In this document: one piece after another, positions 16,577 through 24,640 of the stretch | How the letters are laid out: each line of letters opens with the position of its first letter | How positions within the stretch are numbered: position 1 is the first letter of the stretch | From: Gammaproteobacteria bacterium | GTDB taxonomy: Bacteria; Pseudomonadota; Gammaproteobacteria; Ga0077536 | Assembly: GCA_020845935.1 (NCBI GenBank) | Contig: JADLEV010000039.1 | Location: forward strand, 1 to 32,077 | Direction of reading: 5' to 3' | DNA: 32,077 nt | Position numbers and translations under genes: made by a program | Notes under the pieces: model-generated | Told to the model about the DNA's origin: nothing | What the model saw: the letters and a program-made list of their open reading frames with translations, nothing else | Databases searched by the model: none

Positions 16577-17503
16577 ATGAGTGAGGCAGTCGATGTCGTT
16601 GTTGCCGGTGGTGGCGTTGCCGGACTGACCGCGGCCTGGCATCTGGCGCGGCTCGGCCGCGGCGTGACGGTCTTGACCGGCGGTGTGCCGGGCGGGCATT
16701 TGCTGAGCCTGGAACGAATCGACGGCTTGCCCGGATTCCCAGAGGGCATCGCCGGTTACGACTTCGGTCCCATCCTGCAGGAGCAGGCGGAAACCGCCGG
16801 CGCGGTCTGTTCGGGCGCCGAGCTCACCGGCTTCGCGCGCGCTGGCTCGCTGCTGCGCGTGCACACGACCGAGGGCGACCTTGCGGCACGCGCGCTCGTC
16901 ATCGCGACCGGAACGAAACTGCGCCGGCTAGACGTGCCGGGCGAAGAAGCGCTGCGCGGCCGTGGCGTCAGCGAGTGCGCGAGCTGCGATGCCCCGCTGT
17001 TGCGCGGGCGTTCGGTTGCTGTCGTAGGTGGTGGCGATTCGGCGTTGCAGGAAGCGCTGACGTTGGCCGACGCGGGCGTCGCCGTCACCGTGCTACAACG
17101 CGCGCCGGAACTGTCGGCCAAGCGGGACTATCAGCAGCGGCTCGCGGCACACGCGAACATCACCGTGCGCTGCAACATCGCGGTCGAGGAGATCCTTGGT
17201 GATGACGCCGTCACCGGTCTTGCGCTGCGCGATATCGCCACCGGCGCCACCGAACGGATCGAGGGCGCCGCGGTGTTCGTCGTCATCGGCCTGCGACCGG
17301 CCAGCGCTGTGGTCGCGACCAGCCTGGCATGCGATGGCGCCGACGCAATCATCACCGATGCCGCGCTGATGACCTCGCAACCCGGCGTCTATGCCGTGGG
17401 CACGGTGCGTGCCGGCAGCGCCGGTCAAGCGGTCCATGCCGCGGGCGATGGCGCCAACGTCGCCATCAGCATCGATCGCCATTTGTCCGGAGGCGTCGCA
17501 TGA
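16577..17503 (+). CDS. Thioredoxin-reductase-like FAD-dependent disulfide oxidoreductase
   Basis: Low-molecular-weight thioredoxin reductase fold, 308 residues. Features in order are an FAD motif GGGVAG (11-16), GGH (39-41), the redox disulfide CASCD (134-138) and a nucleotide motif GGGDSA (151-156). Two departures from true TrxB are seen. The FAD-site motif AAGD near the C-terminus is AVGT (273-276), losing the conserved Asp. The HRRxxxR NADPH-phosphate motif is replaced by LQRAPELSAKR. It may therefore use another donor or partner than TrxB. ATG 16577 has GGAG six bases upstream; a TTG immediately precedes it. Its stop overlaps the selenoprotein ATG (17500-17503), so it is the obvious candidate reductase for that protein, by inference only. 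Confidence 0.88.
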   Translation: MSEAVDVVVAGGGVAGLTAAWHLARLGRGVTVLTGGVPGGHLLSLERIDGLPGFPEGIAGYDFGPILQEQAETAGAVCSGAELTGFARAGSLLRVHTTEGDLAARALVIATGTKLRRLDVPGEEALRGRGVSECASCDAPLLRGRSVAVVGGGDSALQEALTLADAGVAVTVLQRAPELSAKRDYQQRLAAHANITVRCNIAVEEILGDDAVTGLALRDIATGATERIEGAAVFVVIGLRPASAVVATSLACDGADAIITDAALMTSQPGVYAVGTVRAGSAGQAVHAAGDGANVAISIDRHLSGGVA

Positions 17504-19134
17504 GTCAGCAGGTGATCGTCCACGATCCGCGCGGCTATCCGCCGCGGGTCACCGGCAAGCAACTGGCACAGCGGTTGCCCAATCTCAGCGGCAAACGGCT
17601 CTATCTGGTCGATTGCCTGTTCGACAACTCCGCGGCGTTCATGGCGCAGTTGCGCGCCTGGCTGCGGCAGCACTTGCCCGATCTCGTCACCGAGATCATC
17701 CGGCCGCGCGAGAGTTGGGTCGATGACCCGGAGATGCGCGCAACGATTGCCGCGAACGGCGACGCCGCGATCCTGGGGGTCGGTCTTTGAAGTACCTGTT
17801 GCCCGACGGTCATCGGGCTGGCGATGGACCTGGAACAAGGTGGCGTGCCGACGGTGTCGGTGCATACCCATACGTTCGCGCGCCTGGTCGGCTCCGTCGC
17901 GCGCGCCAATGGCATGCCGACCGTGCGCCAGTGCTTCGTGCCGCAGCCGGTGGTCGGCAAGTCTCCGGCCGAGTTGCGCGGCTACATCGAAGGCGATGAC
18001 CCGATCACGCGCCGGCCGTTCATGCAGGGCGTGCTGGACGGCTTGACCGCGCCGCTGTCGGATGCCGATCGCACCGGGCTGTCGTTCGAGCGCTCGACGC
18101 CGCGGTTGCTGCCGCCGGATAGCGAAGACACCCTGCATCGCTTGTTCCTCGACAACAATTACACCGATTGCCTGCCCATCGTGCTGCCGACGGAAGCGCG
18201 CGTCGCGGCGATGCTGCGCGGTACCCGGCACGCGCCCGACGAAATCGTCGGCCGGCTGCGGCCGACCTCGTATCGCGAGTTCTGGGAGTTCACCGTGGAG
18301 AAGGTTGCGGTCAACGCGGTGATGGCCGGCGCGCGCCCCGAGTATCTCCCGGTGATCCTGGCGCTCGCCGCGAGCGGCATGACCGCGCGTTCGAGCAGCA
18401 CCACATCGTTCGCGACGCTGGCGCTGGTCAATGGACCGATCCGGCGCGAGATCGGCATGAATGCCGGCATCGGCGTTTTCGGTCCGTACAACCATGCCAA
18501 TGCCACCATCGGCCGCGCCTACGGGCTGCTGTCACAGAACCTGCAAGGCGGCTCGGTTCCCGGCGACACCTACATGGGTTCGCTCGGCAACAGCTACAAC
18601 TACACCGCCGCGTTCGCCGAGAACGAGGAGGAGAGCCCGTGGGAGCCGTATCACGTGCAGCGCGGATTCAAACCGGAGGACAGCACCGTCAGCGTGTTCT
18701 TCGGCGGCTGGTACACGCTCGCCGGTTTCGGCCCACGCGATCACTGGGAACAGAACTTCCGCCGCGCGCTTGCCGCCTGCGAGCCGTTCATCGCGCCGAT
18801 GCTGGTGCTGGATCCGCTGGTGGCGCGCGGCTTCGTCGCCCGCGGCATCGAGACCAAGCAGCAGTTGATCGACTGGTGCGCCCGCAACGGCCGGCTGCCG
18901 GCGGGCGAATATCGTGACAACCAATGGGTGCAGACACTGCTGAAGCCCAAAGCGGTGGCGGGGATTGCCCCTTATGCCGCAAATTTCGCAGCGGCGGACG
19001 ATGCCGACGTGCCCTTGTTTCAGCCGGAGGACATTTCGATCGTTGTCGCTGGCGGCGCGACGCAGCCGGCCTGGCGGATGATTGCCGGCGCGGCGCGGGG
19101 CGTGAATACCCATTCGATCGACGCCTGGCGCTGA
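17500..19134 (+). CDS. UGSC-family selenoprotein, cytoplasmic (in-frame TGA read as selenocysteine 97)
   Basis: One gene of 544 residues, interrupted by TGA 17788-17790, which I read as selenocysteine 97. The N-terminal domain (1-96, no signal peptide, VHDPRGYPPR near the start) ends ILGVGL, then U97-S-T-C100-C101. Translation past the TGA gives LEQGGVP (111-117). This aligns without gaps, at the same distance from U, with LERLGVP of the paralogue at 11647-13476. Shared C-terminal motifs are NNYTDCLPIVLPT (219-231), VNAVMAGARPEYLP (271-284) and SPWEPYH. A gene finder would give a 96-residue fragment and a second fragment from ATG 17824. It lies in an operon after SDR and the thioredoxin-reductase-like gene, coupled by an ATGA overlap. 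Function is unknown; the UxxC motif implies thiol/selenol redox chemistry. Confidence 0.86.
17788..17790 (+). other. Recoded UGA codon (selenocysteine 97)
   Basis: In-frame TGA after GGG GTC GGT CTT and before AGT ACC TGT TGC, giving Gly-Leu-U-Ser-Thr-Cys-Cys. It is at the same aligned position as the TGA in the minus-strand paralogue, and the frame is open for 447 codons afterwards. Confidence 0.85.
17801..17818 (+). promoter_or_regulatory. Bacterial SECIS-like hairpin after the UGA of the cytoplasmic UGSC gene
   Basis: Counting U of UGA as 1, nucleotides 14-19 (GCCCGA) pair perfectly with 26-31 (UCGGGC), leaving a six-base loop CGGUCA. The loop contains GGUC, the same tetranucleotide as the E. 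coli fdhF apical loop, one position earlier. It begins 16 bases after the UGA. No bulged U is as clear as in the other copy; a U-U mismatch lies below the stem. Confidence 0.72.
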
Positions 19135-19159
19135 CGGTCGGGCCGACGCGGTTTGCCAC

Positions 19160-19178
19160 GGCGAGGCGCTGACTCGCC
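19160..19178 (+). terminator. Possible terminator of the SDR-flavoprotein-UGSC operon
   Basis: GGCGAG (19160-19165) and CTCGCC (19173-19178) form a perfect 6-bp stem with a 7-base loop, 25 bases after the selenoprotein stop. Only two T follow directly, so it is weak as an intrinsic terminator. Confidence 0.3.
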
Positions 19179-19326
19179 TTGCCGTTTGCGGAACGATTGG
19201 GGACGCCCTGGCCCGGGAGTGCGGCAAGATCCACGCCTGTCACGGAGTGATCCGACCACTCGCGCAGCAAGCAGGTTTTTGCTCGATGCGGCGGAGCCCG
19301 GTCCGGGCAGGTACCGGACCGGGCAA

Positions 19327-19359
19327 CTCTGAACAAGTCCACGATGGACATGTTCAGAG
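19327..19359. promoter_or_regulatory. 15-bp inverted repeat upstream of the LysR gene, probable operator
   Basis: Arms 19327-19341 (CTCTGAACAAGTCCA) and 19345-19359 (TGGACATGTTCAGAG) match in 14 of 15 positions around a 3-base spacer. The site ends 27 bases before the LysR ATG and lies just upstream of a TACAAT (19371-19376) that could be a -10 element. No T run follows, which argues for an operator over a terminator. It could be the LysR protein's own binding site, or a control site for the operon that ends upstream. Confidence 0.55.
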
Positions 19360-19370
19360 CTTACGTAACG

Positions 19371-19376
19371 TACAAT
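19371..19376 (+). promoter_or_regulatory. Possible -10 element of the LysR gene
   Basis: TACAAT, one mismatch from TATAAT, 10 bases before the ATG. The best -35 (TGGACA, 19345-19350) is inside the inverted repeat but 20 bases away, longer than ideal. If it is used, the transcript would be almost leaderless, which fits the absence of a Shine-Dalgarno sequence. Confidence 0.35.
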
Positions 19377-19386
19377 CACCTCGCCA

Positions 19387-20292
19387 ATGAACACGCTGAC
19401 CAACATACGCACCTTCCTGTTGGTGGCCCGGCTGGGCAATTTTTCAGCCGCGGCCCGCGAACTCGGTACCGCGCCGTCGGTTGTGACCAAACGCATCTCG
19501 CAGCTGGAGCAGGAGTTCGGCGTCCGTCTGCTGAATCGTTCAACGCGGCAGTTGCGCCTGACCGACGATGGGGAACGGATGCACGTCAAGTTCATGCAGT
19601 TGCTCGGCGAGTTCGATGAACTGCTGCATTCCGGGGCGTCGCGGGTCGAAGGTTCGCTGCGGGTACAGGCGCCGGTGACCCTGACGATGGCGTTTTTCGG
19701 TGACGTGTTCAACACCTTTCACCTGCGGCACCGCGACATCCATCTCGAGGTCATCCTGACCGATCGTGCACCGAATCCGTTGGAGGATGGCATCGATGTG
19801 GTGCTGACCTCGCAACCGGTTTCGTTTCTGAATGTCGTCGAGGTGCCGCTGTCTTCGTATCCGCTGATGCTGTGTGCGGCGCCCTCCTATCTGACGTCCC
19901 GCGGCACGCCCCGGCATCCGCTGGATATCGGCGCCCATGCCTGCCTGACGGTCGGCCTGTTGCCGGCGGTATGGCCGTTCAATGGCGTGCAGGGTGCCAG
20001 CAACATCGAGATTCACCCGACCCTGCTGTGCAACGAAGGCAGCATCGTCGCCGACGCCGCACGTAACGGCATGGGCATCGCGGCTGTGCCGCGTTTTCTG
20101 GTGGAGCAGGACCTGCGTGCCGGTACGCTCGTGCCGGTGTTGCCGGACTATCCAATCGCGGATTACCGGCTCAAGGCATTGGTGGCGCGGTATCGGCTGA
20201 GCCGGGTCGCGGTGCGGGAATTCGTCGATCATCTGAAGATCGAAGTGCAGCGGGCGCCATGGGGTCTCGCGGCAGCCGGTACTTCGCCGTAA
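19387..20292 (+). CDS. LysR-family transcriptional regulator
   Basis: LysR-type regulator of 301 residues. The N-terminal winged helix-turn-helix (about 1-60) includes FLLVARLGNFSAAARELGTAPSVVTKRISQLE. The C-terminal periplasmic-binding-like effector domain (about 90-290) contains GSIVADAARNGMGIAAVPRFLVE. It most resembles the CrgA/DmlR-like branch. It follows the UGSC selenoprotein operon on the same strand and may control it or the E1/SDR genes, by inference from position only. No Shine-Dalgarno is visible before the ATG. Confidence 0.92.
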   Translation: MNTLTNIRTFLLVARLGNFSAAARELGTAPSVVTKRISQLEQEFGVRLLNRSTRQLRLTDDGERMHVKFMQLLGEFDELLHSGASRVEGSLRVQAPVTLTMAFFGDVFNTFHLRHRDIHLEVILTDRAPNPLEDGIDVVLTSQPVSFLNVVEVPLSSYPLMLCAAPSYLTSRGTPRHPLDIGAHACLTVGLLPAVWPFNGVQGASNIEIHPTLLCNEGSIVADAARNGMGIAAVPRFLVEQDLRAGTLVPVLPDYPIADYRLKALVARYRLSRVAVREFVDHLKIEVQRAPWGLAAAGTSP

Positions 20293-20348
20293 CAGCGCGC
20301 GGTGTCGTCGAAGCTGGCGCACCGATCTCCGACCCACGACTGAAAGCG

Positions 20349-20389
20349 GCGCGGGCGGGCGGGTGGCAAACCCGTTCCCCCGCCCGCGC
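20349..20389. terminator. Strong GC hairpin between convergent genes
   Basis: An 11-bp perfect outer stem (20349-20359 with 20379-20389) encloses a second stem CGGG/CCCG (20360-20363 with 20371-20374). It sits between the LysR stop and the stop of the convergent PEBP-like gene, as expected for a bidirectional transcription barrier, though there is no T tract. Confidence 0.55.
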
Positions 20390-20395
20390 GTGACC

Positions 20396-20965
20396 TCACT
20401 GCTCCGTGCGATAGCGGCCGACGTAAGCCGCCTTGGCGACCACCTTGCCGGCCATCGCCGCCAGCAACTGCGGGCGCGTCGTTTCCGGCGGCAAATCGAG
20501 ATTCGCGCTCAACGCATACAGCTCGAAGACATAGTGGTGATAGCGTGGGCCGGCAGGAGCGCCCGGTCCCATGTAACCCTGCTGGCGCATCATGTTCTGG
20601 GCATTGACCGCGCCGTCCGGCAGCTTGCCTTCGGGAATGCCACCGGCCGCGGCCGGAATGTTCCAGGCCATCCAGTGCAGCACGTCGTCGGTGCCGCCGC
20701 CGATGGACACGTCGAGGTCGTGCAGGATGATGGCGTAGCTGACGGTGTTCGCCGGCGCGTTGGAGAACGTGAAGCCGGGTTGCACATTGCCGCCGCGCAT
20801 CGAGTGTTTCGGCGGAATGATGCCGCCGTCCTCGAAGGCATCGGATTGCATCAGCAGTGGTGGCAGGTTGAAGCCGCCACGCCCCTGCTGTTGCGCGGCG
20901 AGCGGCTGTGCCAGCAATGCGACAGCGAGCATGCCGGTGCAGAGGAACATTTTCTTGCTGGACAT
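20396..20965 (-). CDS. Exported YbhB/YbcL-family (PEBP-like, Raf kinase inhibitor-like) protein
   Basis: Phosphatidylethanolamine-binding-protein fold of 189 residues with a Sec signal peptide (about 1-24, LAVALLAQPLAA, cut near AAQ). Family features are the FEDGGIIPPKHSMRGGN stretch, ILHDLDVS with conserved acidic residues, LHWMAWNIP, and YHHYVFELYAL near the C-terminus. Function in bacteria is unclear; a periplasmic ligand-binding or enzyme-inhibitory role is usual speculation. GGAGA lies about 7 bases before the ATG. It is convergent to LysR and divergent from moxR, so it is probably a single-gene unit. Confidence 0.88.
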   Translation of the reverse strand: MSSKKMFLCTGMLAVALLAQPLAAQQQGRGGFNLPPLLMQSDAFEDGGIIPPKHSMRGGNVQPGFTFSNAPANTVSYAIILHDLDVSIGGGTDDVLHWMAWNIPAAAGGIPEGKLPDGAVNAQNMMRQQGYMGPGAPAGPRYHHYVFELYALSANLDLPPETTRPQLLAAMAGKVVAKAAYVGRYRTEQ

Positions 20966-21126
20966 CGGTCAATCTCCTCGGTTTTGTCGGAGGGGGGAAC
21001 GGCGTGCCTGTATCCCGGCGCGGCCGGGGCGGAGTATCGCATGGCCCCATGCCGTATGCTCGGGACAACGCGTCGCCTGATTCGTTCAGAGACGGCAGGT
21101 CCGGCACCGCGCCGCGCTCTCGTTCG

Positions 21127-21156
21127 TTGGGTGAAGCACGCGCCGCGCGGTATACT
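21127..21156 (+). promoter_or_regulatory. Probable promoter of the moxR operon
   Basis: TATACT (21151-21156) is a one-mismatch -10, with TTGGGT (21127-21132) as a moderate -35 at 18 bases. The distance to the moxR start is about 36 bases. Confidence 0.45.
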
Positions 21157-21192
21157 GCGCGCCCCTGAAACCTCGCCCGCAGCCAGCACCGC

Positions 21193-22191
21193 GTGGACAC
21201 TCTGGACCGTCACCCCATCGACCAGAAACCGGACATCGCCGCCGCGTTCGACGCGCTGCACCAATGGCTCGACAGCCAGGTGATCGGCCAGCGGGCATTG
21301 CTCGAACGTTTGCTGATGGCGTTGCTCGCGGATGGCCACCTGCTGGTCGAGGGTGCGCCCGGCCTCGCCAAGACACGCGCGATAAAACTGCTGGCCGACG
21401 GCATCGAAGGCGACTTTCATCGCATCCAGTTCACGCCCGATCTGTTGCCATCCGATGTCACCGGTACCGAAATATACCGGCAGGAGACCGGCGAGTTCCG
21501 TTTTCGCGAGGGGCCGATATTCCACAACCTGGTGCTCGCCGACGAGATCAACCGGGCGCCTGCCAAGGTGCAGTCGGCACTGCTCGAAGCGATGGCCGAA
21601 CGGCAGGTCAGCGTCGGCCGCGAATCGCGGCCCTTGCCGCAATTGTTCTTGGTGATGGCGACGCAGAATCCGATCGAGCAGGAAGGCACCTACCCGTTGC
21701 CGGAAGCGCAGCTCGACCGTTTCCTGATGCACGTCCGGGTCGATTATCCGGACGCCGGGGCCGAGCGCGCGATCCTGGCCCTGGCACGCGCCGAAGCCGA
21801 TGCCACGGCGCCTGCGCTCCCGGCGCGCGTGGTCAGCCAGCAGGAAATCTTCGCCGCACGGCGCCAGGTGCTGGCACTGCACATGGCCGCTTCCGTCGAG
21901 CAATACCTGGTGCAACTGGTGCTGGCGACGCGGCGGCCGGAACCCTACGGCGCCGAGTTGCGGCAATGGATCGAATATGGTGCCAGCCCGCGTGCGACCA
22001 TCGCGCTCGATCGCTGCAGCCGGGCGCGTGCCTGGCTGGGCGGACGCGACTACGTGTCACCGGACGACGTGCAGCAGGTAGCGCACGACTGCCTGCGCCA
22101 TCGCCTGATCCTGAACTACGAAGCCGAAGCGGACGGCATGAACGTGGATGCGGTGATCAGGGAACTGGTAGCGCGTGTCCCGGTGAGTTGA
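21193..22191 (+). CDS. MoxR-family AAA+ ATPase
   Basis: AAA+ chaperone-like ATPase of 332 residues, cytoplasmic, thought to act with VWA-domain partners encoded beside it. It has Walker A GAPGLAKT (54-61), Walker B LVLADEIN (113-120), and the sensor-1 region ATQNP (156-160) followed by EQEGTYPLPEAQLDRF. It starts at GTG 21193 without a clear Shine-Dalgarno; no Met precedes Walker A plausibly enough to replace it. It is the first gene of a six-gene operon, with DUF58 starting 7 bases after its stop. Confidence 0.94.
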   Translation: MDTLDRHPIDQKPDIAAAFDALHQWLDSQVIGQRALLERLLMALLADGHLLVEGAPGLAKTRAIKLLADGIEGDFHRIQFTPDLLPSDVTGTEIYRQETGEFRFREGPIFHNLVLADEINRAPAKVQSALLEAMAERQVSVGRESRPLPQLFLVMATQNPIEQEGTYPLPEAQLDRFLMHVRVDYPDAGAERAILALARAEADATAPALPARVVSQQEIFAARRQVLALHMAASVEQYLVQLVLATRRPEPYGAELRQWIEYGASPRATIALDRCSRARAWLGGRDYVSPDDVQQVAHDCLRHRLILNYEAEADGMNVDAVIRELVARVPVS

Positions 22192-22198
22192 CGCGGAC

Positions 22199-23149
22199 AT
22201 GGAGGTCGGGTTGGCGAGGCGGCAGCATCCGGCAACCGCGCCGACCGGCGACGGCAGCACCGGCGTCTATACCGACCTGCGCGTGCTGCTGGGCTATCGC
22301 CAACGGGTACGCGACCTCGAACTGTTCGCGCGCCGGCCGGCACGACAGGCCAGCGCCGGAGCGACCCGCTCCCGCAGCCGCGGCCGCGGCATGGAGTTCG
22401 AGGAGACGCGGCTGTATCAGCCGGGCGACGATGTCCGGGCGATCGATTGGCGCGTCTCGGCGCGAACCGGCAAGGCACACACCAAGCTGTTTCGCGAAGA
22501 GCGCGAGCGCCCGGTCCATATCCTGGTCGATCAGCGCAGCGCGATGTTCTTCGGCTCGGGCCGGCGTTTCAAATCGGTGCTCGCCGCGGAGCTGGCGGCG
22601 CTGATCGCCTGGGCCGCGCTGGCCGGGGCCGATCGCATCGGTGGCCAGGTCGTCGGCGACCACGGCGCGTTCGACACGCGCGCGCGGCGCAACCGCGGCG
22701 CGATCCTGCGCCTGCTGCACGACCTGCATGCCTGCAACCACCAACTCCCGGGCGATGGCGCACCGGGCGAGTCGTCACTGGCGCACATGCTCGAGCAATG
22801 CGGCCGCCTGGCACGGCCCGGCACCGCGGTATTCATCATCGGCGATCTGCATGATCTCGACACCGCCGCCGAGCGCGCGCTGGTGCTGCTCGGCCGGCAT
22901 GTCGACATCACGCTGCTGCGCGTCGTCGATGCCCTCGAACGCACACCTCCGGAACGCGGTCGCCTGGCGATCAGCAACGGTCGGGACCGGACCGCGATCT
23001 GGATGGCCCCGGGCGTGCTCGCTGCCTATCGCGCCGAAACCGAACGGTACGACGCCGCGCTGGCACGCGCCTGCGCCCGGTCCGGAGCCCGCCTGCTGAC
23101 CGCCGACACGCGCGACGAACCGCTGGCGTTCCTGCGACGCCACTACTGA
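22199..23149 (+). CDS. DUF58 domain-containing protein
   Basis: Cytoplasmic VWA-like DUF58 protein of 316 residues. The hallmark motif is FEETRLYQPGDDVRAIDWR, then TGKAHTKLFREERERPVHILVD, roughly residues 63-110. No membrane helices are evident. DUF58 proteins nearly always follow MoxR ATPases and are assumed to be adaptors in that system. The gene lies between moxR (7-base gap) and the DUF4381 gene. Confidence 0.92.
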   Translation: MEVGLARRQHPATAPTGDGSTGVYTDLRVLLGYRQRVRDLELFARRPARQASAGATRSRSRGRGMEFEETRLYQPGDDVRAIDWRVSARTGKAHTKLFREERERPVHILVDQRSAMFFGSGRRFKSVLAAELAALIAWAALAGADRIGGQVVGDHGAFDTRARRNRGAILRLLHDLHACNHQLPGDGAPGESSLAHMLEQCGRLARPGTAVFIIGDLHDLDTAAERALVLLGRHVDITLLRVVDALERTPPERGRLAISNGRDRTAIWMAPGVLAAYRAETERYDAALARACARSGARLLTADTRDEPLAFLRRHY

Positions 23150-23156
23150 TCCGGTG

Positions 23157-23645
23157 ATGGAGGACCTCGGCACCCAACTGCGCGATCTGCATGCACCCGA
23201 CCCGGTGTCCTGGTGGCCGCCCGCGCCGGGCTGGTGGCTGGTCGCCGCCGTCGTGCTCACGTTGCTTGCGCTGGCGCTCCCGTATCTCGGGCGGGGCTGG
23301 CGCCGGAGGCGGCTGCGGCGCGCGATCCGAGCCGAACTGGAGGCGCTGCACCGGGCGAGAAGCGACGAGGACGTGATTCACTATCTGCTCGCAGCCAACC
23401 AACTGTTGCGCCGGGTCGCGCTGAGCCTCGCGTCGCGCGACGGGGTCGCGGCGTTGCACGGGACAGCCTGGGTCGATCGGCTCGATGCGCTCGGCGCGGT
23501 GCCGCTGCCCGCCGCGGTGCGGCAGGCGCTCGCCGAGGACTGCTATCGCGGCCGGACGGACGTCACGATCACCAGCGTGCATGCCGCGCTGCGGCGCTGG
23601 GTCGCCGGCCTACATTTGCCACCACGCGCGGGTGGCGCGGCATGA
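23157..23645 (+). CDS. DUF4381 domain-containing membrane protein
   Basis: Protein of 162 residues with the family's N-terminal LRDLHAPDPVSWWPPAPGWW, then one membrane helix (about 26-46) and a basic cytoplasmic helical domain. DUF4381 occurs in MoxR/VWA operons between DUF58 and the first VWA protein, as here. ATG 23157 is preferred; a GTG directly before it would add one residue. The stop overlaps the next ATG (23642-23645). Confidence 0.88.
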   Translation: MEDLGTQLRDLHAPDPVSWWPPAPGWWLVAAVVLTLLALALPYLGRGWRRRRLRRAIRAELEALHRARSDEDVIHYLLAANQLLRRVALSLASRDGVAALHGTAWVDRLDALGAVPLPAAVRQALAEDCYRGRTDVTITSVHAALRRWVAGLHLPPRAGGAA

Positions 23646-24640
23646 TCAGTTGGCAGTGGCCCTGGATGTTCGCGCTGCTGCCGTTGCCGTGGCTGCTGCG
23701 CCGGCTGTTGCCGCCTGCCAGCGCGGTGACGCAGGCGGTCCGCGTGCCGTTCTTCGATCGTCTGCGGCAACTGCAACTGCGTTTCGGCCAGCGCGGTGGA
23801 ACGCAGTGGCGCAACGTGGCACTGGCGGCACTGTGCTGGTGCGCGCTGCTCGCGGCGGCGGCACGCCCGGTGCGGATCGGCGACCCGGTGCCGTTGCCCC
23901 AGGCGGGGCGCGATCTGATGCTCGCGGTCGACATCTCGGTCAGCATGCGCGAGCAGGACATGGTGATCGGCAATCGCGCGGTGGCGCGGATCGATGCGGT
24001 CAAGGCGGTGGTCGGCGACTTCATCGCCCGCCGGATCGGCGATCGTTTCGGCCTCATCCTGTTCGGCCAGCAGGGGTATCTGCAAACGCCGCTGACGCTC
24101 GATACCCGGACCGTGCGGCAGCACCTGTTCGAGGCGCAGCTCGGTTTCGCCGGCAACGCCACCGCGATCGGCGATGCAATCGGTCTCGCGGTGAAGCGCC
24201 TGCGGCAGCGGCCGGAACAGAGTCGCGTGCTGATCCTGCTGACCGATGGCGCCAATACCGCGGGCACCGAGCCGCGCCAGGTGGCCGATGTCGCCGCCGC
24301 GGCGCGCATCCGCATTCATACCGTGGTCATCGGCGCGGCGGCGCCGACCGATGACTTCTTCGGCTTCGCCCGACGCGCCCGCATGGCATCCGAGCTCGAC
24401 GAGGCGACGCTGCGCTACATCGCCCTGGCGACCGGCGGCCAGTACTTCCGGGCCCGCGATCCGCGCGAGCTGGCGCAGATCTACCGCAAGCTCGACGAAC
24501 TCGAACCGCTGCCCGAGCAGGTCGTGTACCGGCCGGAGCAAAGCCTGTTCCATTGGCCGCTGGCGCTCGCGCTGGGTGGCTCGGTCGCGCTGTTCCTGTT
24601 GCAGTGGCGCGGGAGCGCGCGCGGGCCGGTGGCGCCATGA
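23642..24640 (+). CDS. VWA domain membrane protein (BatA-like)
   Basis: Protein of 332 residues. Two N-terminal hydrophobic segments (about 5-22 and 58-74) precede a von Willebrand factor A domain, and a C-terminal membrane helix lies near 303-320. The MIDAS metal site is DISVSM (97-102) with the later LLTDGAN. Related Bat proteins serve aerotolerance in Bacteroides, but the role in proteobacteria is not settled. The ATG overlaps the DUF4381 stop and the stop overlaps the next VWA gene (24637-24640). Confidence 0.92.
   Translation: MISWQWPWMFALLPLPWLLRRLLPPASAVTQAVRVPFFDRLRQLQLRFGQRGGTQWRNVALAALCWCALLAAAARPVRIGDPVPLPQAGRDLMLAVDISVSMREQDMVIGNRAVARIDAVKAVVGDFIARRIGDRFGLILFGQQGYLQTPLTLDTRTVRQHLFEAQLGFAGNATAIGDAIGLAVKRLRQRPEQSRVLILLTDGANTAGTEPRQVADVAAAARIRIHTVVIGAAAPTDDFFGFARRARMASELDEATLRYIALATGGQYFRARDPRELAQIYRKLDELEPLPEQVVYRPEQSLFHWPLALALGGSVALFLLQWRGSARGPVAP

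Noticed and set aside
17790-17824. A new gene starting at ATG 17824
   Set aside because: The 11 codons between TGA and this ATG encode residues that align with the paralogue, and no Shine-Dalgarno precedes the ATG.
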